A stretch of DNA of 64,000 nt from an uncultured Barnesiella sp. (GTDB taxonomy: Bacteria > Bacteroidota > Bacteroidia > Bacteroidales > Barnesiellaceae): NCBI GenBank assembly GCA_944320015.1, contig CALUFO010000001.1:1-64000 (forward strand), in the 5' to 3' direction. Positions 52,713 to 61,281 of the stretch are shown here, one piece after another. Position numbers and translations under genes: made by a program. The notes beneath the pieces are model-generated. The model did not search any database and had not been told where the DNA came from. It saw only the letters and a program-made list of their open reading frames with translations. The first letter of the stretch is position 1, and each line of letters opens with the position of its first letter.

Positions 52713-54437
52713 ATGAAAAAAATGAGAAAATTTGCATGGATGTTTATGGCGGCTACGACAGTTGCCGGCTTCACCGCATGCTCCAATGTTGAAGATGAAT
52801 CCCTGCTCCCCGGTATAGGTGGCGGCGGTAACGGTGGCACTACCCCCAGCGTGGTGATTACCGATACGATTTATACCTTCGATAATATTGAGGCTCAGTA
52901 CACGCCCATCAATGAATTGTGCCCGGGATGGACGCACGAAATCGTTTCGCCGAGCGATGACGACCGCACTTGGCAAAGCGGTATCTACCAAAGTGAAAAA
53001 TTCATTTCGGCTACGGCTCACGACAAGTCTGGTTCGAATGCCGGCAAGACTTATGATTTGTGGATGTTCACCCCGGCCTTGAACGTGAAAGACGCTCCCA
53101 ACAAAGTCTTCTCGTTCTACAGCGAGGGCGCTTTTTGGAAAAATACTTCTTCGCTCGAAGTGTATGTACTCAACGAGCCCAAATCGACCGCTTCGGCCAA
53201 AGAACTGTTGAGCAATGTGCGAATCGCTACCGAAGCCGACGGCCAATATAAATGGATTGCTTCGGGCGACATCAGCCTCGAAGGCAAAGGCGACACGGTA
53301 TATGTGGCCTTCCGTTACCAAGGTCAAGGTGGTGCCAGCAACTCGACGACCTATCGTATCGACGACTTTGCATTCGGTCGTGCCCAAGGCGCTAAGGGCG
53401 GTGGCGATCTGCCCGATCCTCTGCCCGATCCTTCGACCGTGGTGTTGACCGATACGATCTATACGTTCGATAATATTACTACGGATTATACTGCTATCAA
53501 TGAGTTGTGCGCCGGTTGGGTTCACGAGATTATCTCGCCGAGCGATGACGACCGCACTTGGCAAAGCAAGACTCACCAAAGCGAGAAATATATTCAGGCT
53601 ACCGCTCACGACAGCAAGGGCGCTAATGCCGGCAAGACTTACGACTTGTGGATGATTACCCCGGCCTTGAACGTGAAAGACGCTCCCAATAAAGTCTTCT
53701 CGTTTTACAGCGAGGGCGCTTATTGGAAAAATACATCGTCGCTCGAAGTGTATGTATTGAATGAGCAGACTTCCAACGCTTCGTCCAAAGAGCCGTTGAG
53801 CAATGTAAGAATCGCCACCGAGGCCGACGGCCAATATAAATGGATCGCTTCGGGCGACATCAGCCTCGAAGGTAAAGGCGATGTAGTTTATATCGGTTTC
53901 CGTTACCAAGCAGAAGGTGGTGCCAGCAACTCGACAACCTATATGATCGACGACTTTGCATTTGGCCGTGCCCAAGTAGAGCATGCGGTAGATGGTGGTG
54001 GCGATACGCCCGACCCGACTCCCGATGTAGACTGGTCGAGCGCCGTGAGTGTAGCCGATGCTTTGCAAATTGCAAATGATGAATCGGTTACTGTTAAGGG
54101 ATATGTTGTAGGTTGTATTAAAAATAAACCTTCAAAGACTTCTTATAAAACATTTGATGAAGCTAAGCAAGCTGGTGATATAGAATGGGCTGGTGATGCA
54201 GAGTTTACTGGATACACGCAAGTATTTATTGCAGATAATGCTGGCGAAACAGATGGCTCTAAATGTATTTTGTTAGATATAAATGACACTGCTGACGCTA
54301 AAGCATTAAAAGAGTTGGCTAAACTTGAAGGCCATCCTGAGAGAATTGGTATGGCTGTTTCTGTTAAAGGAGTGAGAAAGAATAGATATGGCCTTCCCGG
54401 AGTTCGTGAGATCTCAGCTTACAAAGTAGGGGAATAA
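52713..54437 (+). CDS. Surface lipoprotein with duplicated choice-of-anchor-J-type domains and an OB-like (DUF6359-type) tail
   Basis: 574 aa. Lipobox GFTAC (Cys23), Gly-rich linker, then two near-identical modules with a 196-residue (588-bp) period starting at about residues 47 and 243 (TDTIYTFDNI, INELCPGW/INELCAGW, SPSDDDRTWQS, LNVKDAPNKVFSFYSEGA). The modules look like choice-of-anchor-J carbohydrate/adhesion domains. From about residue 445 a different domain begins (VADALQIANDESVTVKGYVVGCI), similar to DUF6359 OB folds. Its codons are strikingly AT-rich compared with the first 440 residues, which suggests a module acquired by recombination. Last gene of the receptor operon. Confidence 0.85.
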   Translation: MKKMRKFAWMFMAATTVAGFTACSNVEDESLLPGIGGGGNGGTTPSVVITDTIYTFDNIEAQYTPINELCPGWTHEIVSPSDDDRTWQSGIYQSEKFISATAHDKSGSNAGKTYDLWMFTPALNVKDAPNKVFSFYSEGAFWKNTSSLEVYVLNEPKSTASAKELLSNVRIATEADGQYKWIASGDISLEGKGDTVYVAFRYQGQGGASNSTTYRIDDFAFGRAQGAKGGGDLPDPLPDPSTVVLTDTIYTFDNITTDYTAINELCAGWVHEIISPSDDDRTWQSKTHQSEKYIQATAHDSKGANAGKTYDLWMITPALNVKDAPNKVFSFYSEGAYWKNTSSLEVYVLNEQTSNASSKEPLSNVRIATEADGQYKWIASGDISLEGKGDVVYIGFRYQAEGGASNSTTYMIDDFAFGRAQVEHAVDGGGDTPDPTPDVDWSSAVSVADALQIANDESVTVKGYVVGCIKNKPSKTSYKTFDEAKQAGDIEWAGDAEFTGYTQVFIADNAGETDGSKCILLDINDTADAKALKELAKLEGHPERIGMAVSVKGVRKNRYGLPGVREISAYKVGE

Positions 54438-54458
54438 CTTTTAATTCTATAATAGAGC

Positions 54459-54490
54459 GCAGGGAGAGCCGCCGGTTCTCCCTGCTTTTT
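54459..54490 (+). terminator. Terminator of the TonB receptor operon
   Basis: GCAGGGAGA ... TCTCCCTGC followed by TTTTTT. Confidence 0.85.
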
Positions 54491-54491
54491 T

Positions 54492-54616
54492 ATAAACTCC
54501 TCCTTGCCGGTTATAAAGGACACAGAGGGAGAATTTAAAGTATTCACACTTCTCCTCTGTGTCACGCAGTGATATAGGGGAGACACCGAGGAACGGTAGT
54601 TCCGAGGAGAGGGGTT
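54492..54616 (-). repeat. BIME-like repeat element R7 (partial)
   Basis: Reversed relative to the array at 1-1500. Keeps one complete unit with tip TCAC-GCA-GTGA (read on the minus strand TCAC-TGC-GTGA) and a GGAAC/GTTCC second hairpin, where the first array has GGGAC/GTCCC. The other unit is reduced to remnants. Confidence 0.75.
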
Positions 54617-54651
54617 GAAGAGAATTACTATACTGGATATGAAAATATTTA

Positions 54652-54895
54652 AACCCCTCCGTCACTGCGTGCCACCTCCCCTATATTTTGCTTCGCAAAA
54701 CACAGAGGAGGAGTTTAAATGTCCCTCCTTGCCGGTTACAGAAAACACAAGGGGAGGAGTTTGAATGTAACCTTTATCACACGCCGAAAGGGTATCTAAA
54801 AGGAGGGAGAGGCGAGAACTATCTACACTTCTCCTCTGTGTCACGCAGTGATATAGGGGAGACACCGAGGAACGGTAGTTCCGAGGAGAGGGGTT
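54652..54895 (-). repeat. BIME-like repeat element R8
   Basis: Complete element in reverse orientation, AACCCCTC to GAGGGGTT on the plus strand. Tips: TTTTGC-TTC-GCAAAA and TCAC/GTGA. An extra internal sub-repeat of about 45 bp (CTCCTTGCCGGTTAC, then AAGGGGAGGAG) lengthens the centre. Confidence 0.82.
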
Positions 54896-55107
54896 GAAGA
54901 AAATAGCAAGCATGTTGTTCAACAGGAAACACCGCCTTTATCGGGCCGGGAGGGCGCCAGCCGGCGGAGGAAACAGGGCGAGGACTGTTTGAGCGCAGCG
55001 AGTTCCGCAGCCCCCGACGGCGGCAGCAGCGACCGAGCGAAAAAGCCCGATAACAGCGGCGGCGCTTCTTGGTTCGTTCTTCTCGCTGTTGAGAAGAATG
55101 AACATAC
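54896..55107 (-). repeat. GC-rich 'B' spacer module, copy 3
   Basis: Reverse-complement version of the module at 127-337. By eye identical to the copy at 55618-55829, so the two arose by a recent duplication. Confidence 0.75.
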
Positions 55108-55293
55108 AACCCCTCCGGCTTCGCCACCTCCCCTATATTTTGCTCTGCAAAACACAGAGGAGGAGTTTAAACGTGCCTCCTTGCCGGTTACGGAGAACAC
55201 AGGGGGAGGAGTTAAAGTATTCACACTTCTCCTCTGTGTCGTGAAACGATATAGGGGAGACACCGAGGGACGGTAGTTCCGAGGAGAGGGGTT
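55108..55293 (-). repeat. BIME-like repeat element R9
   Basis: Complete. Second hairpin GGC-TTC-GCC (others have CAC-TGC-GTG), tips TTTTGC/GCAAAA and TCGT-TTC-ACGA (others TCAC/GTGA): independent compensatory changes in two hairpins. Confidence 0.82.
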
Positions 55294-55328
55294 GAAGAGA
55301 ATTACTATACTGGATATGAAAATATTTA

Positions 55329-55617
55329 AACCCCTCCGTCACTGCGTGCCACCTCCCCTATATTTTGCTTCGCAAAACACAGAGGAGGAGTTTAAATGTC
55401 CCTCCTTGCCGGTTACGCAAAATACAGGGGAGGAGTTTAAATGTGCCTCCTTGCCGGTTACAGAAAACACAAGGGGAGGAGTTTGAATGTAACCTTTATC
55501 ACACGCCGAAAGGGTATCTAAAAGGAGGGAGAGGCGAGAACTATCTACACTTCTCCTCTGTGTCACGCAGTGATATAGGGGAGACACCGAGGAACGGTAG
55601 TTCCGAGGAGAGGGGTT
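55329..55617 (-). repeat. BIME-like repeat element R10
   Basis: Same structure as R8 with two copies of the 45-bp internal sub-repeat instead of one. Flanks correspond to those of R8, consistent with tandem duplication of about 0.7 kb. Confidence 0.82.
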
Positions 55618-55829
55618 GAAGAAAATAGCAAGCATGTTGTTCAACAGGAAACACCGCCTTTATCGGGCCGGGAGGGCGCCAGCCGGCGGAGGAAACAGGG
55701 CGAGGACTGTTTGAGCGCAGCGAGTTCCGCAGCCCCCGACGGCGGCAGCAGCGACCGAGCGAAAAAGCCCGATAACAGCGGCGGCGCTTCTTGGTTCGTT
55801 CTTCTCGCTGTTGAGAAGAATGAACATAC
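55618..55829 (-). repeat. GC-rich 'B' spacer module, copy 4
   Basis: Appears identical to 54896-55107. Confidence 0.75.
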
Positions 55830-56062
55830 AACCCCTCCGTCACTGCGTGCCACCTCCCCTATATTTTGCTCCGCAAAACACAGAGGAGGAGTTTAAATGT
55901 CCCTCCTTGCCGGTTACGCAAAATACAGGGGAGGAGTTTAAATGTGCCTCCTTGCCGGTTACAGAAAACACAAGGGGGAGGAGTTTAACCTCCTTCACTT
56001 ACGGCACTCCCCCTATATTCTCCTTACGGAGAACACAGGGGGAGGAGTTTGAATGTAACCTC
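55830..56062 (-). repeat. BIME-like repeat element R11, incomplete
   Basis: One full unit (tip TTTTGC/GCAAAA) then at least two 45-bp sub-repeats and a diverged unit with tip TTCTCC-TTAC-GGAGAA. It stops about 20 bp from the 3' end of the AAA ATPase gene. Confidence 0.75.
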
Positions 56063-56084
56063 TATATTCACAAATCGGGGAAGG

Positions 56085-57269
56085 TTAAAACAAGGTTCTC
56101 AAATCCATGGAAAGAAAATCCTCCGCACAGATGCCTCCATCTCCCACTATAAAGGCCGTTTGCGGGTTGAACAGTTTACGGAACTTATCCAATCCTTCCG
56201 TCCGCTTCTCCGCATTGCTTTTTACCTCAATAGCGACCACCGAACTTTTCTTACGCAGGACGAAATCCACTTCATCGTCCCGCTCACGCCAGTAGAACAC
56301 TTCAAAACGATGCACGAAGGCTTGGTTTACCAAATAGGCGCCGATACCCGACTCCAAAATGCGTCCCCACGATTTGCGGTTCAATATCGCCTGTTCAAAA
56401 GTTAACGGGCTATACACCATCTTCAACGCATTGTTATATACCTGCAACTTAGGAATGCTGGCACGTCTCCGAGCCATATCCACGCTGAACTTCTGGATCC
56501 CGCACAGCAATCCGCTTTCACCCAGCAGGTTGATGTAACCCGCCAAGGTCACCGTGTTCCCGGCATCTTGAAGCGAGCCCAACATCTTGTTCAACGAAAG
56601 CAATTCGCCCGAATAGGCCGCGCCCAACTCGAAGGTCTGACGGAGCAGGGCGGGCTTGTTTATTGGCGTATCCATTAGAATATCCTTATTGATGGTCGCC
56701 TCGATGATGGCCGACTGGATATATTGGCCGAAGCGGTCTTCATCGCCAATCAAGGCAGCCGCACCGGGATAACCGCCATAGAACAGGTATTGGTCGAGCG
56801 AGAACCCGAAGCATTCTTGCATCTCCCGATAACTCCAATGGCTCATGCGTATTTCTTCGAACCGCCCGGCCAAGGATTCGGACAAGCCCTTCTCCAACAA
56901 CACACGGCTGCTCCCCAAAAGCAGCACTTTGATATTGCGGTCGTGAAACGTGTCATCGTCCCACTCTTTTTTCACCACCTCACTCCAATTGGCTATCTTC
57001 TGTATCTCGTCAATCACAAGAATGACGCTTTCCCATCTCCGGCTCTCCTTCAAGCTGCGCACAGCCGCCCAACAGTCGGAAATCCAAGCGCTGCTCGTGG
57101 CCGGGACATTGTCGGCCGAGAAGAATTGGTAAGGCATATCCAAGTCTTGAAGCACCTGCTTGACTACGGTGGACTTGCCTATCTGACGGGCACCTATCAC
57201 CACTTGGATAAACTTCCGGGGTTCTTTTATTCTTTCTGTAATTACTTGATATTCTGCTCGTTTATACAT
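56085..57269 (-). CDS. AAA ATPase with DUF4143 (archaeal-type ATPase-like)
   Basis: 394 aa. Walker A VIGARQIGKST (about 24-34), Walker B VILVIDEIQKI (about 82-92), sensor LLLGSSRVLLEKGL. The C-terminal DUF4143 (about 200-390) ends in a nuclease-like strand set (EVFYWRERDDEVDFVLRKKSSVVAIEVKS), resembling a PD-(D/E)XK core with Asp, Glu and the EVKS lysine. Such ATPases are common, often multicopy, in Bacteroidales and lack a proven role. It stands alone between two blocks of dispersed repeats (55.8-56.06 and 57.49-57.6 kb). Confidence 0.88.
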   Translation of the reverse strand: MYKRAEYQVITERIKEPRKFIQVVIGARQIGKSTVVKQVLQDLDMPYQFFSADNVPATSSAWISDCWAAVRSLKESRRWESVILVIDEIQKIANWSEVVKKEWDDDTFHDRNIKVLLLGSSRVLLEKGLSESLAGRFEEIRMSHWSYREMQECFGFSLDQYLFYGGYPGAAALIGDEDRFGQYIQSAIIEATINKDILMDTPINKPALLRQTFELGAAYSGELLSLNKMLGSLQDAGNTVTLAGYINLLGESGLLCGIQKFSVDMARRRASIPKLQVYNNALKMVYSPLTFEQAILNRKSWGRILESGIGAYLVNQAFVHRFEVFYWRERDDEVDFVLRKKSSVVAIEVKSNAEKRTEGLDKFRKLFNPQTAFIVGDGGICAEDFLSMDLRTLF

Positions 57270-57492
57270 GTATTTACATTTTACTCATTTAGCTGCGTAT
57301 TTTTACTCAATGCAAATATAATAAATATATTCGAGTAATAATCATAGATTTACAAAAAAACTTCCAACCGTTAGAAAAAGTATTTGTAGCGGTTAAAGAA
57401 CTTTATCGCCGACGCTTAATCATGTGTGCCGGTCGCCTTTTCTCAATTTCCTTCACAGGAAAATTAAAAGACTGCGTATAAGCGTATTTTTA
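57270..57492. other. AT-rich gene-free interval
   Basis: Leader region of the ATPase gene. Nothing beyond AT-rich sequence and weak promoter-like patterns is visible. Confidence 0.4.
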
Positions 57493-57605
57493 AACCCCTC
57501 CGTCACTGCGTGCCACCTCCCCTATATTTTACTTCGCAAAACACAGAGGAGGAGTTTAAATGTCCCTCCTTGCCGGTTACAGAAAATACAGAGAGAAGTT
57601 TAAAA
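57493..57605 (-). repeat. BIME-like repeat element R12, half
   Basis: One unit (AACCCCTC, CAC-TGC-GTG hairpin, tip TTTT-AC-TTC-GC-AAAA with one mismatch, GAGGAG) and one 45-bp sub-repeat. It then decays into unrelated sequence by about 57605. Confidence 0.7.
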
Positions 57606-57792
57606 CTCCAATTACCTCACCGGGGAGGTGGGATTTAAATCTCTTATTCATGGTATTTCCCCGATTTTTTTCTCGGTCGCCCGGATAAATAAAAACGGGG
57701 CAATGCACAGCTATTTGTTTAAAAAATGCCATATTTGCATAAATAGGATAAAAGAGCCTCACCGACAGCAGTCAAAAAGTTTTGATTTGCAC
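57606..57792. other. Gene-free leader of nfnAB
   Basis: AT-rich; short frames here have no support. Promoter -7 element follows. Confidence 0.4.
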
Positions 57793-57800
57793 TATTTTTG
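57793..57800 (+). promoter_or_regulatory. -7 element of nfnAB
   Basis: TATTTTTG, matching TAnnTTTG, 26 nt before the start codon; no TTTG at the usual -33 spacing. Confidence 0.45.
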
Positions 57801-57826
57801 TATAAGCAAAAGATAAAGATATATCG

Positions 57827-58618
57827 ATGAACAAGATTGTAGCGAAAGAACACTTTTCGGAAAAAGTGGTGAAATTGGTGGTGGAGGCGCCCCTCATTGC
57901 CCGGGCCCGCAAGGCGGGTCATTTTGTAATCGTGCGGGTAGGCGAGAAGGGCGAGCGCATTCCCCTCACGATAGCCGCGGCCGATGTCGAGGCCGGGACG
58001 ATTACGTTGGTGGTGCAGGCGGTGGGCAAATCGTCGTCCAAGTTGTGCGCCCTCAATCCCGGCGACTACATTACCGATGTGGTAGGCCCGTTGGGGAAAG
58101 CTACCCATATCGAGCGTTTCGGCACGGTGGTGTGCTGTGGCGGCGGTGTGGGGTGTGCCCCGCTGTTGCCTATCGTGGCGGCGATGAAAGCGGCCGGCAA
58201 TCGGGTGATTACCGTGTTGGCGGCTCGTACCAAGGAGTTGATTATCCTTGAAGAGCAGATGCGCGAACACTCCGACGAGGTGATTATCATGACCGACGAC
58301 GGTTCGTATGGCCAAAAGGGTTTGGTAACACAGGGCGTGGAGGAGGTTATTAACCGGGAGAAGGTCGATTTGTGCGTGACCATAGGTCCGGCGGTGATGA
58401 TGAAATTCGTCTCGCAACTCACGCAGCGGTACCATGTCCCCACGGTGGCTTCGCTCAACACGATTATGGTCGACGGCACCGGCATGTGTGGCGCCTGCCG
58501 CATCACGGTGGGAGGGAAGACCCGATTTGTGTGTATCGACGGGCCGGAGTTCGACGCCCATCAGGTCGATTTCGACGAGATGCTCATGCGGCTGTCGTCG
58601 TATAAAGATGTGGAATAA
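57827..58618 (+). CDS. nfnA: NADH-dependent ferredoxin:NADP+ oxidoreductase subunit A (NfnA / sulfide dehydrogenase beta-like)
   Basis: 263 aa. FAD- and NAD-binding reductase of the ferredoxin-NADP reductase superfamily. FAD site RIPLTIAAADVEAGTI, NAD site CCGGGVGCAPLLPIVAAMKAAG. C-terminal 2Fe-2S motif MCGACRITVGGKTRFVCIDGPEFDAH supplies three Cys, with Asp as possible fourth ligand as in Nfn. With the next gene it forms the bifurcating enzyme linking NADPH, NADH and reduced ferredoxin. The same fold is labelled PyrK or HydG-like elsewhere; adjacency to a GltD-like subunit favours Nfn. Confidence 0.88.
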   Translation: MNKIVAKEHFSEKVVKLVVEAPLIARARKAGHFVIVRVGEKGERIPLTIAAADVEAGTITLVVQAVGKSSSKLCALNPGDYITDVVGPLGKATHIERFGTVVCCGGGVGCAPLLPIVAAMKAAGNRVITVLAARTKELIILEEQMREHSDEVIIMTDDGSYGQKGLVTQGVEEVINREKVDLCVTIGPAVMMKFVSQLTQRYHVPTVASLNTIMVDGTGMCGACRITVGGKTRFVCIDGPEFDAHQVDFDEMLMRLSSYKDVE

Positions 58619-58642
58619 AAAAGAGGAGTGTTTGTTAGACAT

Positions 58643-60121
58643 ATGAATAAAGAAGAGTTGACGGCACAACGTGCCGAGGCGTGGCGGGAAGAGCTGCGTA
58701 GGAGTAGAAAAGCCAAAGAACGCACCGATATTCCCCGGGTGAAGATGACCGAACTCGACCCGGCTTACCGGGTGACCAACAAAGAGGAAGTGAATTGCGG
58801 CCTTACTCGTGAGCAGGCAGTTTTGGAGGCGACCCGTTGCCTCGATTGCGTGGAACCCCTCTGTATGACGGGTTGCCCGGTGGAGATAAATATCCCCAAG
58901 TTTATCAAGAATATAGAGCGGGGCGATTTCCTCGCGGCGGCGCGCACGTTGAAAGAGACGAGCGCCCTACCGGCTGTGTGCGGAAGGGTGTGCCCGCAGG
59001 AACGCCAGTGCGAATCGAAGTGTTTCTATGTGCAGAAGTTGAAGAAAGACCCCATAGCCATAGGCTATCTCGAACGCTTTGCGGCCGACTATGAGCAAGC
59101 GTCGGGCGAGGTGGCTTTGCCGGCGATGCAGCCCGACAACGGCATTAAAATCGCCGTGGTGGGCTCGGGACCTTGTGGCCTGTCGTTTGCCGGCGACATG
59201 GCCAAGCGAGGCTATCGGGTCACGGTTTTCGAGGCGTTGCACGAGATTGGCGGGGTGCTGAAATATGGAATCCCCGAGTTCCGTTTGCCCAACCGCATAG
59301 TCGATGTCGAAATCGACAGCCTTCGCCGCATGGGGGTGGAGTTTATGACCGATTGCATCGTGGGCAAGACCCTCTCGTATGACGATTTGCACGAAATGGG
59401 TTTCAAGGGTATCATGGTGGCCAGCGGCGCGGGCTTGCCCCGGTTTATGAATATCCCGGGCGAGAACCTCAACGGGGTGATGTCGAGCAACGAATATCTC
59501 ACCCGGGTGAACCTGATGGATGCCGCCAATCCCGAGAGCGACACGCCGGTGTATAAGGGGCATCGGGTAGCCGTTATCGGCGGTGGCAACACGGCTATGG
59601 ACTCGGTGCGCACGGCTCGTCGGCTGGGCGCCGAGCGGGCGATAATCGTCTATCGCCGTTCGGAGGAAGAGATGCCTGCCCGTAAGGAGGAGATACACCA
59701 TGCCAAACAGGAGGGTGTGGAGTTTCTTACCTTGCACAATCCTATCGAATATATAGGGGATGAACGGGGACGGGTGTGCGCCATGAAGCTCCAAAAGATG
59801 ACTTTGGGCGAACCCGACGCTTCGGGTCGCCGTTCGCCGGTACCCATTCCCGGAGCCGTCGAAACGGTCGAAATCGACGAGGTTATCGTGAGTGTGGGAG
59901 TATCGCCCAATCCTCTGGTGCCTCGTGCTATCGACGGTCTCGAGGTGACAGCCAAAGGAACTATCGTGGTCGATGCCGATACGTTGCAGTCGTCGATCGC
60001 CGATATTTATGCCGGTGGCGACATTGTACGGGGCGGGGCGACCGTGATTTTGGCCATGGGCGATGGCCGCCGGGCTGCCGCTGCTATGCACGAGGCTCTG
60101 CAAAAACGACAGGGCGCTTGA
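58643..60121 (+). CDS. nfnB: NADPH-binding subunit of Nfn (GltD-like; NfnB)
   Basis: 492 aa from the ATG at 58643; a GTG at 58628 adds five residues. N-terminal two-[4Fe-4S] domain with CLDCVEPLCMTGCPV and CGRVCPQERQCESKC (about 70-130), then FAD-binding VVGSGPCGLSFAGDMAKRG, motif GIPEFRLPNRIVDVEI, NADPH-binding VIGGGNTAMDSVRTARRLGA and C-terminal FAD contact IYAGGDIVRGGATVILAMGDGR in pieces. Starts 24 nt after nfnA. Sequence class is shared with glutamate synthase small subunit, but no gltB is near. Confidence 0.9.
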   Translation: MNKEELTAQRAEAWREELRRSRKAKERTDIPRVKMTELDPAYRVTNKEEVNCGLTREQAVLEATRCLDCVEPLCMTGCPVEINIPKFIKNIERGDFLAAARTLKETSALPAVCGRVCPQERQCESKCFYVQKLKKDPIAIGYLERFAADYEQASGEVALPAMQPDNGIKIAVVGSGPCGLSFAGDMAKRGYRVTVFEALHEIGGVLKYGIPEFRLPNRIVDVEIDSLRRMGVEFMTDCIVGKTLSYDDLHEMGFKGIMVASGAGLPRFMNIPGENLNGVMSSNEYLTRVNLMDAANPESDTPVYKGHRVAVIGGGNTAMDSVRTARRLGAERAIIVYRRSEEEMPARKEEIHHAKQEGVEFLTLHNPIEYIGDERGRVCAMKLQKMTLGEPDASGRRSPVPIPGAVETVEIDEVIVSVGVSPNPLVPRAIDGLEVTAKGTIVVDADTLQSSIADIYAGGDIVRGGATVILAMGDGRRAAAAMHEALQKRQGA

Positions 60122-60135
60122 TTTGTAGGATAGAT

Positions 60136-60183
60136 AAAAAGAAACGGAGGAACACCTTGTGGGCGTTTCCTCCGTTTCTTTTT
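60136..60183. terminator. Bidirectional terminator between nfnB and the ROK gene
   Basis: AAAGAAACGGAGGAA ... TTTCCTCCGTTTCTTTTT; A-run and T-run on either side serve both convergent genes. Confidence 0.85.
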
Positions 60184-60201
60184 ATACCGGGTATTTGTGC
60201 C

Positions 60202-61161
60202 TTAATTGGCTTCCCAGCCCAGCGCACTGGCGCCGAGCACAGCCGCGTCGCTCTCTTTCAATTCCGAGAGTACGATTTTCACTTTGCCTTTATAGATGGG
60301 GAGCAGGTTGCGTTCCATCGCTTCGCGGATAGGACGCATGATGAGTTCTCCCGATTTGGCCAATCCGCCGAAGAGGATGATGAGTCGGGGGCTCGAGAAT
60401 GCTACGAAGTCGGCAAAAGCCTCGCCCAAAATCGTACCGGTGTATTCGAAAATCTCTTGCGAAAGTTTATCGCCCGATACGGCGGCGTCGTAAACGTCTT
60501 TCGAGGTGATTTCTTGAATGGGAAGTTGCCTTAACGAAGATTCGTCGTTGCGAATTTCGAGGAACTCGCGAGCCGTGCGGGCCACTCCCGTGGCCGAAGC
60601 GTATGCTTCGAGGCAGCCGGTGCGACCGCAACCGCAAAGGCGGCCGTTGCCCCGGCGCACGATGACGTGCCCCAGCTCTCCGGCAAACCCGTCGTGGCCG
60701 TAAACCATTTGACCGTTGATGACGATACCGCTACCCACGCCCGTGCCGAGGGTGATCATGATAAAGTCTTTCACACCGCGAGCCGCACCGTAGGTCATTT
60801 CGCCGATAGCGGCGGCGTTGGCGTCGTTGGTGATTGTCACGGGGATATTGAATTTGTCTCGAATCATTTGAGCCAGAGGCACCACGCCTTTCCACGGCAG
60901 GTTGGGGGCAAACTCGATATTGCCGGTGAAATAGTTTCCATTGGGAGCCCCAATGCCTATACCGGCAATCTGGTCCACTACATTCTCTTGTGCCAAGAGG
61001 CGAGACAATTCTTCATATAGCGAGTTTACATAGTCTGTTATCTCGGTATATTTTTGAGTTTTGATAGACCCCGTCGCTAAGATGGAGCCACGGGCATCGA
61101 CAATCCCAAATACTGTATTGGTACCTCCTATATCGATACCTACAACATACGGTTTACTCAT
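60202..61161 (-). CDS. ROK-family sugar kinase (glucokinase-like)
   Basis: 319 aa. ATP-binding phosphate loop GIDIGGTNTVFGIVD at the N-terminus, sugar site TNDANAAAIGEMTYGAARG, catalytic-Asp region, ROK signature with zinc ligands LCGCGRTGCLEAYAS (CxCGxxGCxE) after GELGHVIV. Without an HTH domain it is an enzyme rather than a ROK repressor. Phosphorylates glucose or a related hexose. Confidence 0.92.
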   Translation of the reverse strand: MSKPYVVGIDIGGTNTVFGIVDARGSILATGSIKTQKYTEITDYVNSLYEELSRLLAQENVVDQIAGIGIGAPNGNYFTGNIEFAPNLPWKGVVPLAQMIRDKFNIPVTITNDANAAAIGEMTYGAARGVKDFIMITLGTGVGSGIVINGQMVYGHDGFAGELGHVIVRRGNGRLCGCGRTGCLEAYASATGVARTAREFLEIRNDESSLRQLPIQEITSKDVYDAAVSGDKLSQEIFEYTGTILGEAFADFVAFSSPRLIILFGGLAKSGELIMRPIREAMERNLLPIYKGKVKIVLSELKESDAAVLGASALGWEAN

Positions 61162-61204
61162 GGTCGTGTGTATTATAAATAATTATTGTTTAGTTATGAT
61201 GCTA

Positions 61205-61238
61205 CAAATATAGTGAAAGTCGAAAGCAAAAAAGGCAA
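61205..61238 (-). promoter_or_regulatory. Candidate promoter of the ROK kinase gene
   Basis: Minus-strand TATATTTG (61205-61212) with TTG about 23 nt further upstream (61236-61238). Confidence 0.45.
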
Positions 61239-61281
61239 GTTCACTTGATTTTTTTTGCTGAGACGCATCCTGTATTCTCTA

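Noticed and set aside
52707-54068. Antisense frame (453 codons) in the duplicated lipoprotein, itself with internal repeats
   Set aside because: Its repeats only mirror the 588-bp duplication of the sense gene; it has no start context.
54700-56060. Possible CRISPR array because of short direct sub-repeats
   Set aside because: The 45-bp sub-repeats lack unique spacers of constant length, and no cas gene is present.
54688-56152. Frames of 60-118 codons on both strands in the right repeat array
   Set aside because: Same repeat-derived origin; apparent peptide repeats (PPLYF.., NTEEEF..) are translations of the hairpin units.
58643-60121. Glutamate synthase small subunit (GltD)
   Set aside because: No large subunit gene nearby; the partner upstream is an NfnA-type FAD/2Fe-2S reductase, so Nfn is the better call.
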